A DNA stretch of 48,223 nucleotides. Origin: Rhodanobacter thiooxydans LCS2. GTDB taxonomy: Bacteria > Pseudomonadota > Gammaproteobacteria > Xanthomonadales > Rhodanobacteraceae. Positions 34,631 through 42,905 of this stretch are shown here, piece by piece. Position numbers and translations under genes: made by a program. The DNA lies in assembly GCF_000264375.1 (NCBI RefSeq), contig NZ_AJXW01000062.1, forward strand, positions 1 through 48,223, written 5' to 3'. Numbering within the stretch: position 1 is the stretch's first letter; the number at the start of each line of letters is the position of its first letter. The notes beneath the pieces were generated by a model, which was given only the letters and a program-made list of their open reading frames with translations, was not told where the DNA came from and made no database searches.

Positions 34631-37492
34631 TCATTTCACCGGCTTGCCGTCGGCGTCGAGCACCTGCACTTCGCCGAGCTTCAGGGCACGGATCGGCGCC
34701 TCGATCTTCTTGAGGTCGCCGACGATCACCCAGGTCAGCTGGTCGGGGTGGATGATCTCCTTCGCCGCCGCCTCCACCGAGGCGTCGGTCTGCGCCTCGA
34801 TGCGCGACTTCAGGGTCTGCACGTAGTCGTCCGGCCGGTGGTACAGCGCGATGCCCTGCAGCGCGCCCATCACCGCCGTGGTGGTCTGGTAGCCGCCCGG
34901 CATGCTGCGCACGTCGCCGACCTTGATCTTGTCGATCTCCTGCGCGGTCAGCGGCTTGTCGCCGATCACGCCCTTCGCTTCCTTCAGCATCTCGGCCACC
35001 GACGGCGCGGTCTTGTCGGTCTGCACCGGCGCGTACAGCATGAACGGGCGCTGGCCCTGCGCATTCCGCAGGAAGCTGAAGGCGCCGTAGGCCCAGTGCT
35101 TGTCCTCGCGCAGGTTCATGTTGAGGCGCGAGGTGAAGGTGCCGCCGAACGCGCCGTTCATGGTCTGGATTTCCAGATCGTTCGGCGCTTCGGTCGACGG
35201 CGCCAGGCTGCCGGCGAGGATGAGGCTCTGCTGCGCGCCGGGGCGATCGACCAGGTACACGCGCACCTGCTGCGGCGCCGCGACCTTGCCGATGTTCTTG
35301 ACCGGCACCTTGCCGACCGGTGCCTTCCAGTTGCCGAACGCCGCGTTCAACGACGGGATGATCTTGTCCAGCGTAGTGTCGCCGGCAACCAGGATCTGCA
35401 TGTTGTCCGGCCGGATGAAATCGCCCATGAACGTGCGCATGTCGGCGGCGGTGAGCGACTTGATCGAGGCCTCGGTGCCGGTGCCGGTGAACGGGATCGC
35501 GTAGGCGTGGCCCTGACCGTACAGCAGCGGCGGCAGGGTGCGCAGCGCGATGCCGGTCGGCTGGCTCTTCTCCTGGGCGATGCCGGCCAGCCACTGGCCG
35601 CGCAGGCGGCTGATGTCGGCCTCGCGGAACGCCGGGTTGCGCACGATGTCGGCGAACAGGTCGAGCGATGGCTTCAGCTGGTCGTCCAGCGCGTTCAGCG
35701 TGGCGTTGCAGTAGTCCAGTCCGCAGCCACTGGCGATGACCGCACCCAGCCGCTGCTTGCGCTTGGCGATCTCGACCGAGTCGAGCTCCTTGCTGCCTTC
35801 GTCGAGCATCGCCATGGTGAAGCTGGAGGTGCCGAGCTTGCGGCCCTGGTCGGCGGCGTAGCCGGCGTCGAACAGCAGCTGCAGCTGCACCGCCGGCACC
35901 GTGTGACGCTCGGCCAGGATCACTTCGACACCGTTGTCCAGCTTGCCACGCTGCAGGGCGGGGAAGCTGAGGTCGGGGAAGGTGCCGACCGCGGGCACGC
36001 CCTTGCTGCGGTCGACGTCGCTCTTCACCGTGCGGTAGTCGCCCTTCGCCGACAGCACCGGCGCCGGCGCGCCGCTGGCCGCGGCACGGCCGGCCACGGT
36101 GGCCATGTCGGTAGCCTCGACTTTGCCCGGCACTACGGTCAACGTGTAGTCGCCCTTGGCGATCCACTTGTTCGCCACCGCGCTGACCTGCGCCGGCGTG
36201 GCCGCCATGTATTCCTTGAAGTCCTTCAGGTAGACGCCCGGATCGTTGCGGTACAGCTGGCCCTGGGCCAGGATCGAGGCCTGCGTGTTGACCTTTTCCA
36301 GCCCGCGCACGAACGAGGCGCGGGTTTCCGTCTTGACCCGCGCCAGCTCGTCGGCGGTCGGGCCGTCCTTCAGGAATTTCCGCCACTCGTCGGCGATCGC
36401 CGCCTCGACCTTGGCCGGGTCGGCGCCCTTCTTCACGTCCACCTGCAGATTGAACAGGCTGGCCAGCACGTGCTGTTCCACGTCGACCGAGACATCGTCG
36501 GCCAGCTTGTCCTGGTAGACCAGCCGCTGGTACAGCCGCGAAGTCTTGCTGCCACCCAGCACGGCGGCAGCCAGTTCCAGCAGGTTCTCGTCGCGGCTGC
36601 CGCGGCCCGGCACGTTCCACTCGCGGTAGATGCGCACCTGCGCCACGTTGTCGGTCATCGTGCCGCGGGTGGACTTGTCGCGGGGTGCGATCCACGGCTG
36701 CGGCCGCGGTACCTGCGGACCGGCGGCGATGTCGCCGAAGTACTTCAGCATCTTTTCCTTCGCCAGCGCCGGCGTGATGTCGCCGGACAGCACCACCACC
36801 GTGTTGGCCGCGCCGTAGTAGTCGCGGAACCACTGCTTGACGTCGCCCAGCGAAGCCGCGTTCAAGTCGTCCATCGAGCCGATGGTGTCGTGGTGGTAGG
36901 GATGGTTGGCCGGGAATGCCTCGGCCTGGATCAGCTCGCTGGCGCGGCCGTAGGGCTGGTTCTCGCCCTGGCGCTTCTCGTTCTGCACCACGCCGCGCTG
37001 CTCGTCGAGCTGCGGCTGGCCGATCGCACCGAGCAGGTGGCCCATGCGGTCCGATTCCATCCACAGCGCCATGTCGAGCGCGCTGGTGGGCACGGTCTCG
37101 AAGTAGTTGGTGCGGTCGAGCCAGGTGGTGCCGTTCTGGTCGGTGGCGCCGGCCAGCTCGAACGGCTTGAAGAATTCGTCCTTGTGGTTCTCCGAGCCCT
37201 GGAACATCAGGTGCTCGAACAGGTGCGCGAAGCCGGTCTTGCCCATCGGCTCGTACGACGAACCGACGTGGTACCACACGCTCACCGCCACCACCGGCGC
37301 CTTGTGGTCCTCGTGCACCACCGCGGTCAGGCCGTTCGGCAGGGTGAAGCGGGTCCAGGCAAGTTCGGGGATCTGCTGGGTTGCCGCGGCCGCGACAGCG
37401 CTGTCGGGAGCGGGAGCGGCCAGGGCCAGCGGTACACCGCCAGCGAGGGTGAGCAGGCCGGCGACGAGCAGGACGAGGGGCTTCTTTTTCAC
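34631..37492 (-). CDS. M16 family zinc metallopeptidase (insulinase-like), periplasmic
   Basis: The product has 953 aa, a two-lobed M16 peptidase in one chain. Signal peptide is at about 1-26 (VLLVAGLLTLAGGVPLALAA). The first lobe holds the inverted zinc motif HLFEH at 90-94 and the third ligand Glu about 78 residues later in VVQNEKRQ (E172). The second lobe (from about 500) lacks HxxEH, as expected for the inactive partner half. Other family blocks are PNGLTAVVHEDHKAPVVAVSVWY, GSMDDLNAASL, YGAANTVVVLSGD and GTFTSRLNMNLREDKHWAYGAFS. It probably degrades peptides in the periplasm. The GTG at 37492 has AGGAGG seven bases upstream, which decides the start over the longer open frame. Confidence 0.93.
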   Translation of the reverse strand: MKKKPLVLLVAGLLTLAGGVPLALAAPAPDSAVAAAATQQIPELAWTRFTLPNGLTAVVHEDHKAPVVAVSVWYHVGSSYEPMGKTGFAHLFEHLMFQGSENHKDEFFKPFELAGATDQNGTTWLDRTNYFETVPTSALDMALWMESDRMGHLLGAIGQPQLDEQRGVVQNEKRQGENQPYGRASELIQAEAFPANHPYHHDTIGSMDDLNAASLGDVKQWFRDYYGAANTVVVLSGDITPALAKEKMLKYFGDIAAGPQVPRPQPWIAPRDKSTRGTMTDNVAQVRIYREWNVPGRGSRDENLLELAAAVLGGSKTSRLYQRLVYQDKLADDVSVDVEQHVLASLFNLQVDVKKGADPAKVEAAIADEWRKFLKDGPTADELARVKTETRASFVRGLEKVNTQASILAQGQLYRNDPGVYLKDFKEYMAATPAQVSAVANKWIAKGDYTLTVVPGKVEATDMATVAGRAAASGAPAPVLSAKGDYRTVKSDVDRSKGVPAVGTFPDLSFPALQRGKLDNGVEVILAERHTVPAVQLQLLFDAGYAADQGRKLGTSSFTMAMLDEGSKELDSVEIAKRKQRLGAVIASGCGLDYCNATLNALDDQLKPSLDLFADIVRNPAFREADISRLRGQWLAGIAQEKSQPTGIALRTLPPLLYGQGHAYAIPFTGTGTEASIKSLTAADMRTFMGDFIRPDNMQILVAGDTTLDKIIPSLNAAFGNWKAPVGKVPVKNIGKVAAPQQVRVYLVDRPGAQQSLILAGSLAPSTEAPNDLEIQTMNGAFGGTFTSRLNMNLREDKHWAYGAFSFLRNAQGQRPFMLYAPVQTDKTAPSVAEMLKEAKGVIGDKPLTAQEIDKIKVGDVRSMPGGYQTTTAVMGALQGIALYHRPDDYVQTLKSRIEAQTDASVEAAAKEIIHPDQLTWVIVGDLKKIEAPIRALKLGEVQVLDADGKPVK

Positions 37493-37695
37493 GGGTGAAC
37501 CTCCTGTTTCACGGACAAGTTCACGCAGGCTAGCGGCGCCCCGACGGCATCGCAAATGACTTGCTGCACCAGGTCGCCGCCGCGGTGTCCGGCTGTCCGG
37601 TGGCACGGGCGCGAGTGTCCGCGGACAACCTGGCGCACGGCGCAGTCGATGTTATTTGTGGTTGAAAATCAATAATTTGTCTCTATATAGCGTGC

Positions 37696-37711
37696 TGGCA
37701 CGGGGATTGCT
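37696..37711 (+). promoter_or_regulatory. Sigma-54 (RpoN) promoter
   Basis: TGGCACGGGGATTGCT matches the consensus TGGCACG-N4-TTGCW at every fixed position, with GG at -24 and GC at -12 in the right spacing. Transcription should start near 37722, giving a leader of about 33 bases before the small gene at 37755. The DNA upstream (about 37650-37690) is AT-rich, suitable for an activator or IHF site, though I could not identify one. Confidence 0.8.
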
Positions 37712-37754
37712 GAACCCGCGGTGCAGGACTTCCCCTTCATCGGAGACATGAATC

Positions 37755-37958
37755 ATGAAATTCGAGACCTTGATGCTGCACGGCCTGTTCATCGCCTGCC
37801 TGGCGGTCTGCGGCCTGATCTTCGGCGCGATGGTGACGATCACCCCGGATGCGGCGCAGCTCACCACCCACGGCAGCGTCGCAGCGATCCTGCTGGCTGC
37901 GCCGGCGAGCTGCGCGTTGCCGGCGGACGGCGTGGTCTGCCCGCCGGTCGACGGCTGA
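37755..37958 (+). CDS. Small single-pass membrane peptide under sigma-54 control
   Basis: The product has 67 aa. [29 protein letters not shown] is a hydrophobic segment that could be a membrane anchor or a signal peptide, followed by a second mildly hydrophobic stretch ([19 protein letters not shown]) and a short tail with Cys53 and Cys62 ([12 protein letters not shown]). GGAG lies about nine bases before the ATG. I do not recognise the family. It stands alone between the M16 peptidase (divergent) and trmL. The near-perfect sigma-54 promoter and good ribosome site argue that it is a real gene. Confidence 0.7.
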   Translation: MKFETLMLHGLFIACLAVCGLIFGAMVTITPDAAQLTTHGSVAAILLAAPASCALPADGVVCPPVDG

Positions 37959-37986
37959 GCCTGCGACGAAACGTGCGCGCACACGC

Positions 37987-37992
37987 GATAAT
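37987..37992 (+). promoter_or_regulatory. -10 element of trmL, probable leaderless start
   Basis: GATAAT lies exactly six bases before the trmL ATG and no ribosome site is present. A start point six to eight bases downstream would put +1 at the A of the ATG. The -35 region is weak. Confidence 0.55.
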
Positions 37993-37998
37993 GGCCGG

Positions 37999-38472
37999 AT
38001 GCTGCACGTCATCCTGTTCCGCCCCGAGATCCCGCCGAATACCGGCAACGTGATTCGCCTGTGCGCGAATACCGGCGCGGCGCTGCACCTCATCCGCCCG
38101 CTCGGTTTCGCGCTCGACGACGCCCGCCTGCGCCGCGCCGGGCTGGACTACCACGAGTACGCCAGCGTCGCGGTGTACGACGACCTGGCCAGCTGCCTCG
38201 ACGCCATCGGCGCGCCGCGGGTGTTCGCCTTCAGCACCCGCGGCCGCGTCGACCACGTCGACGCCCGCTTCGCCGACGGCGACGCACTGCTGTTCGGCTG
38301 TGAAACCGCCGGCCTGCCAGGCGAGGTGCTGGAAACCATTCCCGCCGAACGGCGCCTGCGCCTGCCGATGCGCCCCGACAGCCGCAGCCTGAACCTGTCC
38401 AATACTGTCGCCGTGGCCGTCTACGAAGCGTGGCGCCAACTCGGCTTCGTTGGAGCCGGGAATAGGGAATAG
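37999..38472 (+). CDS. trmL: tRNA (cytidine/uridine-34-2'-O)-methyltransferase
   Basis: The product has 157 aa, the same length as E. coli TrmL. This SPOUT enzyme methylates the 2'-OH of the wobble nucleotide in tRNA-Leu isoacceptors using S-adenosylmethionine. Motifs: [21 protein letters not shown] at the N-terminus (Arg and Asn for tRNA binding), [11 protein letters not shown] in the middle, and the knot motifs [11 protein letters not shown] and [28 protein letters not shown]. The ATG at 37999 begins the family N-terminus; the longer open frame is not coding. The last residues (AGNRE) and the stop are encoded by a repeat element that begins at 38455. Confidence 0.95.
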   Translation: MLHVILFRPEIPPNTGNVIRLCANTGAALHLIRPLGFALDDARLRRAGLDYHEYASVAVYDDLASCLDAIGAPRVFAFSTRGRVDHVDARFADGDALLFGCETAGLPGEVLETIPAERRLRLPMRPDSRSLNLSNTVAVAVYEAWRQLGFVGAGNRE

Positions 38473-38575
38473 GGAATCGAATAGGCGAGGGCAAAAGCGG
38501 TGGCGCCCGCGGCCCCCTTCAAGCTCGCGGGAGAGCGCTCTTCCGATTCCCTATTTCCCATTCCCTATTCCCGGC
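38455..38575. repeat. Intergenic inverted-repeat element with GGGAATA units
   Basis: The left arm 38455-38479 carries GGGAATA repeated, and the right arm 38544-38575 carries the complement (TTCCC-TATT units ending CCCGGC). Together they form a long imperfect hairpin. Such gggaatagggaat elements are common between genes in Xanthomonadales. The left arm supplies the end of trmL. Confidence 0.7.
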
Positions 38576-38594
38576 GGCGCCCGCGCCGCCCCGC

Positions 38595-38600
38595 TACAAT
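38595..38600 (+). promoter_or_regulatory. -10 element of ubiJ, probable leaderless start
   Basis: TACAAT lies exactly six bases before the ubiJ ATG, and no Shine-Dalgarno sequence is present. Same geometry as trmL and arfB. Confidence 0.55.
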
Positions 38601-38606
38601 CGCCGG

Positions 38607-39257
38607 ATGAACGCCGCCACTCCCAACTCCTGGTTGCCGCAACCGCTGCGCAGACTCGCCGGCCGCGCGCTGGAAACCGCGCTGAACCATGCCTTGTCGC
38701 TCGACCCCGACACGCAGCAGCGGCTGGCCGCACTGAACGGTCGCAGCGTGCAACTGCACCTGCGCGGGCCGGAAATCGCGCTGGCGGTGACCGTTGACGA
38801 CGCACGCCTGCGAGTGGACCCGCCGCAAGACGGCAGCCAGCTGAAGGTGACCGCCACGCCGGGCAGCTTGCTGGCGATGATGTTCCGCCGCGACGACGAC
38901 AGCATCGCGCCGGGCAAGGTGGAGATCGCTGGCGACGCCGAGCTGGCGCGCCGGCTGGAAAAGCTGGCCGGCAAGTTCGCCCCGGATTTCGAGGAAGCGT
39001 TCGCGCGCACGTTCGGCGACGTGCTCGGCGTGCCGCTGGCGGCAGCCGTACGCAAGGGCTTCACCCACGCCCGCGAGACCGCCAGCCATCTCACCGAGGA
39101 CAGCGCCGACTGGCTGCGCGATGAGGTTCGGGTGGCCATGGCGCCAGGCGAAGTCGAAGGGTTCCTCGACGGTGTGGACGACGTACGCGAACGCAGCGAA
39201 CGGCTGGAATCGCGCGTGCGGCGCCTCTTGCAGCGCCTGCAGGACAACGCCGCGTGA
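38607..39257 (+). CDS. ubiJ: Ubiquinone biosynthesis accessory factor UbiJ (SCP2 domain)
   Basis: The product has 216 aa, soluble. An SCP2-like lipid-binding domain covers about residues 20-125 ([48 protein letters not shown]). A C-terminal helical region follows, with a coiled-coil-like end ([23 protein letters not shown]). UbiJ binds ubiquinone intermediates and holds the soluble Ubi complex together. The next gene, ubiB, overlaps it by four bases, the usual ubiJ-ubiB order; ubiE, often upstream, is not in the window. Confidence 0.92.
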   Translation: MNAATPNSWLPQPLRRLAGRALETALNHALSLDPDTQQRLAALNGRSVQLHLRGPEIALAVTVDDARLRVDPPQDGSQLKVTATPGSLLAMMFRRDDDSIAPGKVEIAGDAELARRLEKLAGKFAPDFEEAFARTFGDVLGVPLAAAVRKGFTHARETASHLTEDSADWLRDEVRVAMAPGEVEGFLDGVDDVRERSERLESRVRRLLQRLQDNAA

Positions 39258-40903
39258 CGCCGCTGAAGGTGGTGCCGCGCCTGCTGCGGGTCGCTTCGGT
39301 ACTGCTGGCGTACCGGCTCGACGAACTGGTCGACGCCACCCACCTGTATCGTCCGCTGAAGCTGTTGCGCCCGTTGGTGGCGCATCCGCGCATCGACATC
39401 CGCGGCCTGCCGCGCGGCGCGCGTTTGCGCCACGCGCTGACCGAGCTGGGTCCGATCTTCGTCAAGGCCGGCCAGGTGCTGTCGACCCGCCGCGACCTGG
39501 TGCCGGCGGACATCGCCGACGAACTGGCCCTGCTGCAGGACCAGGTCGCGCCGTTCCCCGGCAGCGCGGCGCGCACCATCGTCGAGCAGGAACTGAAATC
39601 GCCGATTGGCCGTCTATACACCCAATTCGACGAAACGCCTCTGGCCTCCGCCTCGATCGCCCAAGTGCACGCGGCCACCCTTCACGACGGCCGCGAGGTG
39701 GTGGTGAAGGTGCTGCGCCCCGGCATCGACGCGCAGATCGCCCGCGACGTGAAGCTGCTGCGCTCGCTCGGCGAGCTTGCGCAGCGCTGGCACCCGAACG
39801 CCGACAAGATCCGCCCGCTGGACGTGGTGGCCGAAGTCGAGAAGATGCTGGAGAACGAGCTGGACCTGCAGCGCGAAGGCGCCAGCGCCAGCCTGCTAAA
39901 GCGCAATTTCGCCAGCGGCACCGACCTCTACGTGCCCGAGGTGCACTGGGAGCTGACCAGCGCGCGCGTGTTGACGCTGGAGCGCGTGCACGGCATCAGC
40001 TCGGACGACATCGCCGCGATCGACGCCGCCGGGCTGGACCGCAAGGCGCTCGCCGCCAAGGGCGTGCGGGTGTTCTACGAGCAGGTGTTTCGCGACAACT
40101 TTTTCCACGCCGACGCCCACCCCGGCAACATCTGGGTCGACCCCGCGCGTACCGGCGAGCCGCGCTTCATCGCGCTGGACTTCGGCATCATGGGCTCGCT
40201 GCCCGAGGCTGACCAGTACTGGCTGGCACAGAACTTCATCGCGCTGTTCGAACGCGACTACGCGCGCATCGCCAAGCTGCACGTGGACGCCGGCTGGATG
40301 CCAGCCGACGTGCGGCTGGACGAACTGGAGGCGGCGGTGCGCACGGTGTGCGAGCCGTACTTCACCCGCCCGCTGGCGCAGATCTCGCTGGCCGAGCTGG
40401 TAGTGAAGCTGTTCCAGACTGCGCGCCGCTTCCAGCTGACCCTGCAGCCACAGCTGATCCTGTTGCAGAAAACCCTGCTCAATATCGAGGGCGTCGGCCG
40501 CATGCTCGATCCGGAGATCGACATCTGGGCGGTGGCGCATCCGGTGCTGAAACGCATCCTGCGCGAACGCTACAGCGTGCCGCGCACCTTGCGCGAGGTG
40601 CGCAGGCGGCTGCCCGAGTGGCTGCACGAAGCGCCGCAACTTCCCGAGCTGGTGCGCGACGCGCTGCGCCAGATCGCACGCGGCGATCGACAGGTGGTAA
40701 GCGATCCGCTGGCGCTGAAGCTGAGCCTGGACATCGCCCACCGCCAGCACAAGCTGCTCGCTTGCGGCTTACTCGGCAGCGCCTTGCTGATCGGTGCGAT
40801 CCTCTTGGGCACACTCGCGCCACAACACGGCATCTGGCCCCCGCTGGGCGCGGGCATCGCGGGCCTGCTCGCGTTCGCGATCGGCTGGCCACGTTCACGC
40901 TGA
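39254..40903 (+). CDS. ubiB: Ubiquinone biosynthesis atypical kinase/ATPase UbiB
   Basis: The product has 549 aa. The ADCK/ABC1 signature KAGQ is at 71-74 ([19 protein letters not shown]), and the Ala-rich loop, [11 protein letters not shown], replaces the usual kinase glycine loop. The catalytic region shows [13 protein letters not shown] and the metal-binding LDFGIMGSL. Two hydrophobic C-terminal helices ([32 protein letters not shown]) anchor it in the membrane. It is needed for ubiquinone synthesis, probably by freeing lipid intermediates from the membrane. It starts with a GTG overlapping the ubiJ stop (GTGA), so translation is coupled. Confidence 0.95.
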   Translation: MTPLKVVPRLLRVASVLLAYRLDELVDATHLYRPLKLLRPLVAHPRIDIRGLPRGARLRHALTELGPIFVKAGQVLSTRRDLVPADIADELALLQDQVAPFPGSAARTIVEQELKSPIGRLYTQFDETPLASASIAQVHAATLHDGREVVVKVLRPGIDAQIARDVKLLRSLGELAQRWHPNADKIRPLDVVAEVEKMLENELDLQREGASASLLKRNFASGTDLYVPEVHWELTSARVLTLERVHGISSDDIAAIDAAGLDRKALAAKGVRVFYEQVFRDNFFHADAHPGNIWVDPARTGEPRFIALDFGIMGSLPEADQYWLAQNFIALFERDYARIAKLHVDAGWMPADVRLDELEAAVRTVCEPYFTRPLAQISLAELVVKLFQTARRFQLTLQPQLILLQKTLLNIEGVGRMLDPEIDIWAVAHPVLKRILRERYSVPRTLREVRRRLPEWLHEAPQLPELVRDALRQIARGDRQVVSDPLALKLSLDIAHRQHKLLACGLLGSALLIGAILLGTLAPQHGIWPPLGAGIAGLLAFAIGWPRSR

Positions 40904-40925
40904 CCGGCACGTAACCCCTGGGGAC

Positions 40926-40981
40926 GTAGGGCGGGCACTGCCCGCCGGCTCTTGACAGGCGGCGGGCAGTGCCCGCCCTAC
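40926..40981. repeat. REP-like element: perfect 22-bp inverted repeat
   Basis: GTAGGGCGGGCACTGCCCGCCG (40926-40947) and its exact complement (40960-40981) flank a 12-base loop. Each arm also contains its own small palindrome (GGGCACTGCCC-type). It lies between ubiB and truC, both on the plus strand, and may act as a terminator. The same GTAGGGCGGGCACTGCCCGCC motif is typical of repeat families in Xanthomonadales. Confidence 0.8.
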
Positions 40982-41031
40982 TTCGCTACGTCGCCCCGTA
41001 ACCGCATCAACACCTCACCCGACGGGTCCGC

Positions 41032-41751
41032 ATGCTCGACATTCTCTACCAGGACGATGTGCTGATCGCGGTGAACAAACCCGCGAACCTTGCCGTGCAT
41101 CGTTCGAAGATGGTTGGCAACGCGGAGGAGTTCCTGATCGACCTGCTGCGCGAACAGGTGGGCGACAGCGTGTACCTGGCGCACCGGCTCGACCGCGCCA
41201 CCAGCGGCGTGCTGCTGGTGGCGCGCAGCAAGGAAGTCGCCGCCGCGCTGGGCGAGCAGTTCATGGGTCGCCTGGTGCACAAGCAGTACCTCGTCGTGGT
41301 GCGCGGCTGGCCGGAACCAGCCGAAGGCGTGATCGACTACCCGCTGCCCGGTTCGCGCGAAACCGGTCCGCGCCGCGAGGCACGCACACACTACCGGCGG
41401 CTGGCCACGGTCGAGGTGCCAATCGCGCTGGGCCGCTACCCACAACAGCGTTACGCCCTGCTGCTGGCCGAACCGGAAAGCGGCCGCTTCCGCCAGATCC
41501 GCAAGCACCTGGCGCACATCCACCACCCGGTAATCGGCGACTGCCAGCACGGCCGCGGCGACCACAACCGGCTGTACAAGCAGCACTTCAGCTGCCACCG
41601 CATGCTGCTGCACGCTTGGCGCATCCGCTTCGCGCACCCGTTGAGCGACGCTGCGATGGAGATCGAGGCGCCGCTGGACGCCGCATTTGCGGGACTGCTC
41701 GATCGCTTCTGCTGGAAGCTTGGAGCAGGAGTGGAGAGAAGTGAGAAGTGA
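41032..41751 (+). CDS. truC: tRNA pseudouridine(65) synthase
   Basis: The product has 239 aa. An RluA-family enzyme, it converts uridine 65 of some tRNAs to pseudouridine. The catalytic motif HRLDRATSG carries the active Asp. Other TruC-like blocks are LDILYQDDVLIAVNKPANLAVHRS, THYRRLATVEVPIALGRYP, GRFRQIRKHLAHIHHPVIGD and HRMLLHAWRIRFAHPLS, which track E. coli TruC closely. The C-terminal residues VERSEK and the stop come from a low-complexity repeat that starts at about 41729. Confidence 0.93.
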   Translation: MLDILYQDDVLIAVNKPANLAVHRSKMVGNAEEFLIDLLREQVGDSVYLAHRLDRATSGVLLVARSKEVAAALGEQFMGRLVHKQYLVVVRGWPEPAEGVIDYPLPGSRETGPRREARTHYRRLATVEVPIALGRYPQQRYALLLAEPESGRFRQIRKHLAHIHHPVIGDCQHGRGDHNRLYKQHFSCHRMLLHAWRIRFAHPLSDAAMEIEAPLDAAFAGLLDRFCWKLGAGVERSEK

Positions 41752-41818
41752 GAGAAAGGCCGGGGCCTGCTTCGGCTTTCTCTCTTCCCACTCCCCTCCA
41801 CTCACTCCCCGCTTCTCC
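41729..41818. repeat. Purine/pyrimidine-rich imperfect inverted repeat
   Basis: The left half is rich in GAGAAGTGAGA-like units and the right half in CTCTCTTCCCACTCC-like units. The centre (GAGAGAAAG-GCCG / CGGCTTTCTCTC) pairs nearly perfectly. The element overlaps the last codons of truC and ends near the arfB promoter; it may terminate truC transcription. Confidence 0.6.
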
Positions 41819-41820
41819 CC

Positions 41821-41826
41821 TACACT
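41821..41826 (+). promoter_or_regulatory. -10-like element of arfB, probable leaderless start
   Basis: TACACT lies exactly six bases before the arfB ATG, with no ribosome site. This is the third gene in the window with this geometry. Confidence 0.5.
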
Positions 41827-41832
41827 TCCCGC

Positions 41833-42255
41833 ATGCTGACCATCAGCCGCACCCTCGCCCTGCCCGAATCCGAACTGGTCGAGCGCTTCCTGCGCGCGGA
41901 CGGCCCCGGCGGGCAGCATGTGAACCGCACCGAGAGCGCGGTGGAGTTGCGCTTCGACGTGGCAAGCTCGCCCTCGCTGCCGGACGAAGTGCGCGCGCGG
42001 CTACTGGCCCGGCGCGATCGCCGGCTCACCGCCGACGGCGTGCTGGTGATCCAGGGCCGCCGCTTCCGCGATCAGGGGCGCAACCGCGACGACGTGCGCG
42101 AGCGGCTGGCCGAACTGATCCGCGGCGCGCTGCTGCCGCCAAAGAAACGCGTGGCCACCAAGCCGACACGCGCCTCCAAGGAGCGTCGCCTGGCCGGCAA
42201 GCAGCAGCGCGGCAAGATCAAGCAGACGCGTTCGCGCAAACCGGACCTCGAGTGA
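41833..42255 (+). CDS. arfB: Alternative ribosome-rescue factor ArfB (YaeJ)
   Basis: The product has 140 aa. It frees stalled ribosomes by hydrolysing peptidyl-tRNA through its GGQ motif, here GPGGQHVNRTESAVELRFD. The basic C-terminal tail (PTRASKERRLAGKQQRGKIKQTRSRK) enters the empty mRNA channel and closely matches E. coli ArfB. Length is the same as in E. coli. The following acyltransferase gene overlaps its stop by four bases. Confidence 0.95.
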   Translation: MLTISRTLALPESELVERFLRADGPGGQHVNRTESAVELRFDVASSPSLPDEVRARLLARRDRRLTADGVLVIQGRRFRDQGRNRDDVRERLAELIRGALLPPKKRVATKPTRASKERRLAGKQQRGKIKQTRSRKPDLE

Positions 42256-42848
42256 GGGGTCGCCTGTTCACGCCGGACCAGTTGCCGGCGCAAATGCCCA
42301 GGTTGCGCGACGGTTGGCAACGCAAGACCTGCCGCGCCGTGCTGCGCCTGCGCGGCTGGAGCCTGGCCGGCGATTTTCCCGATGTGCCGAAACTGGTGCT
42401 GATCGCCGCGCCGCATTCGTCCTGGTGGGACGGCGTGTGGGGCCTGCTGATCAAGGTGGCGATCGGTGTCGACGTGCACTTCATGGCCAAGCAGGAACTG
42501 TTCCGCGGACCGCTCGGCGGCCTGCTGCGCCGGCTCGGCGGGATGGCGATCGATCGCGGTGCCGCCAGGGGCGTGGTCGAGCAGATGATCGACCAGTTCC
42601 GCCAGCGCGAGAAACTCTGGCTGGGCATCGCGCCGGAAGGCACGCGCAAGCCGGTGAAACGCTGGAAGAGCGGCTTCTGGCGCATCGCCCGCGAGGCCGG
42701 GGTGCCGATCTTTCCGGTCGCGTTCCACTACCCCGACAAGACCATCCAGCTGGGCCCACTGTTCGCCACCAGCGCCGACATGGACGCGGACATGGCGCGT
42801 TTGCGTCAGTGGTATGCACCGTTCGAGGGCAAGCATCGCAATGTCTGA
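42252..42848 (+). CDS. 1-acylglycerol-phosphate-type acyltransferase (LPLAT family)
   Basis: The product has 198 aa. Acyltransferase motif I is HSSWWD (the HxxxxD catalytic pair in IAAPHSSWWDGVW). Motif II is LRRLGGMAIDR and motif III is IAPEGTRK; PIFPVAFHY follows as motif IV. These define the PlsC-like glycerolipid acyltransferases. This short form, with no long membrane helix, resembles the phospholipid/glycerol acyltransferases found singly in many proteobacteria; the substrate cannot be told. The GTG start overlaps the arfB stop (GTGA), so the two are co-translated; the longer open frame reads through arfB in another frame and was rejected. Confidence 0.88.
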   Translation: MRGRLFTPDQLPAQMPRLRDGWQRKTCRAVLRLRGWSLAGDFPDVPKLVLIAAPHSSWWDGVWGLLIKVAIGVDVHFMAKQELFRGPLGGLLRRLGGMAIDRGAARGVVEQMIDQFRQREKLWLGIAPEGTRKPVKRWKSGFWRIAREAGVPIFPVAFHYPDKTIQLGPLFATSADMDADMARLRQWYAPFEGKHRNV

Positions 42849-42905
42849 CACGGTATCGGCGCGCTCCCCACGCCCGGCGGCCGACTCCATCGCCTGGTCG
42901 CATCC

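Noticed and set aside
34610..37498. 962-aa frame antisense to the M16 peptidase, and a long alternative minus-strand frame over the same DNA
   Set aside because: The M16 frame has the full zinc motif, signal peptide and ribosome site; the others are low-complexity.
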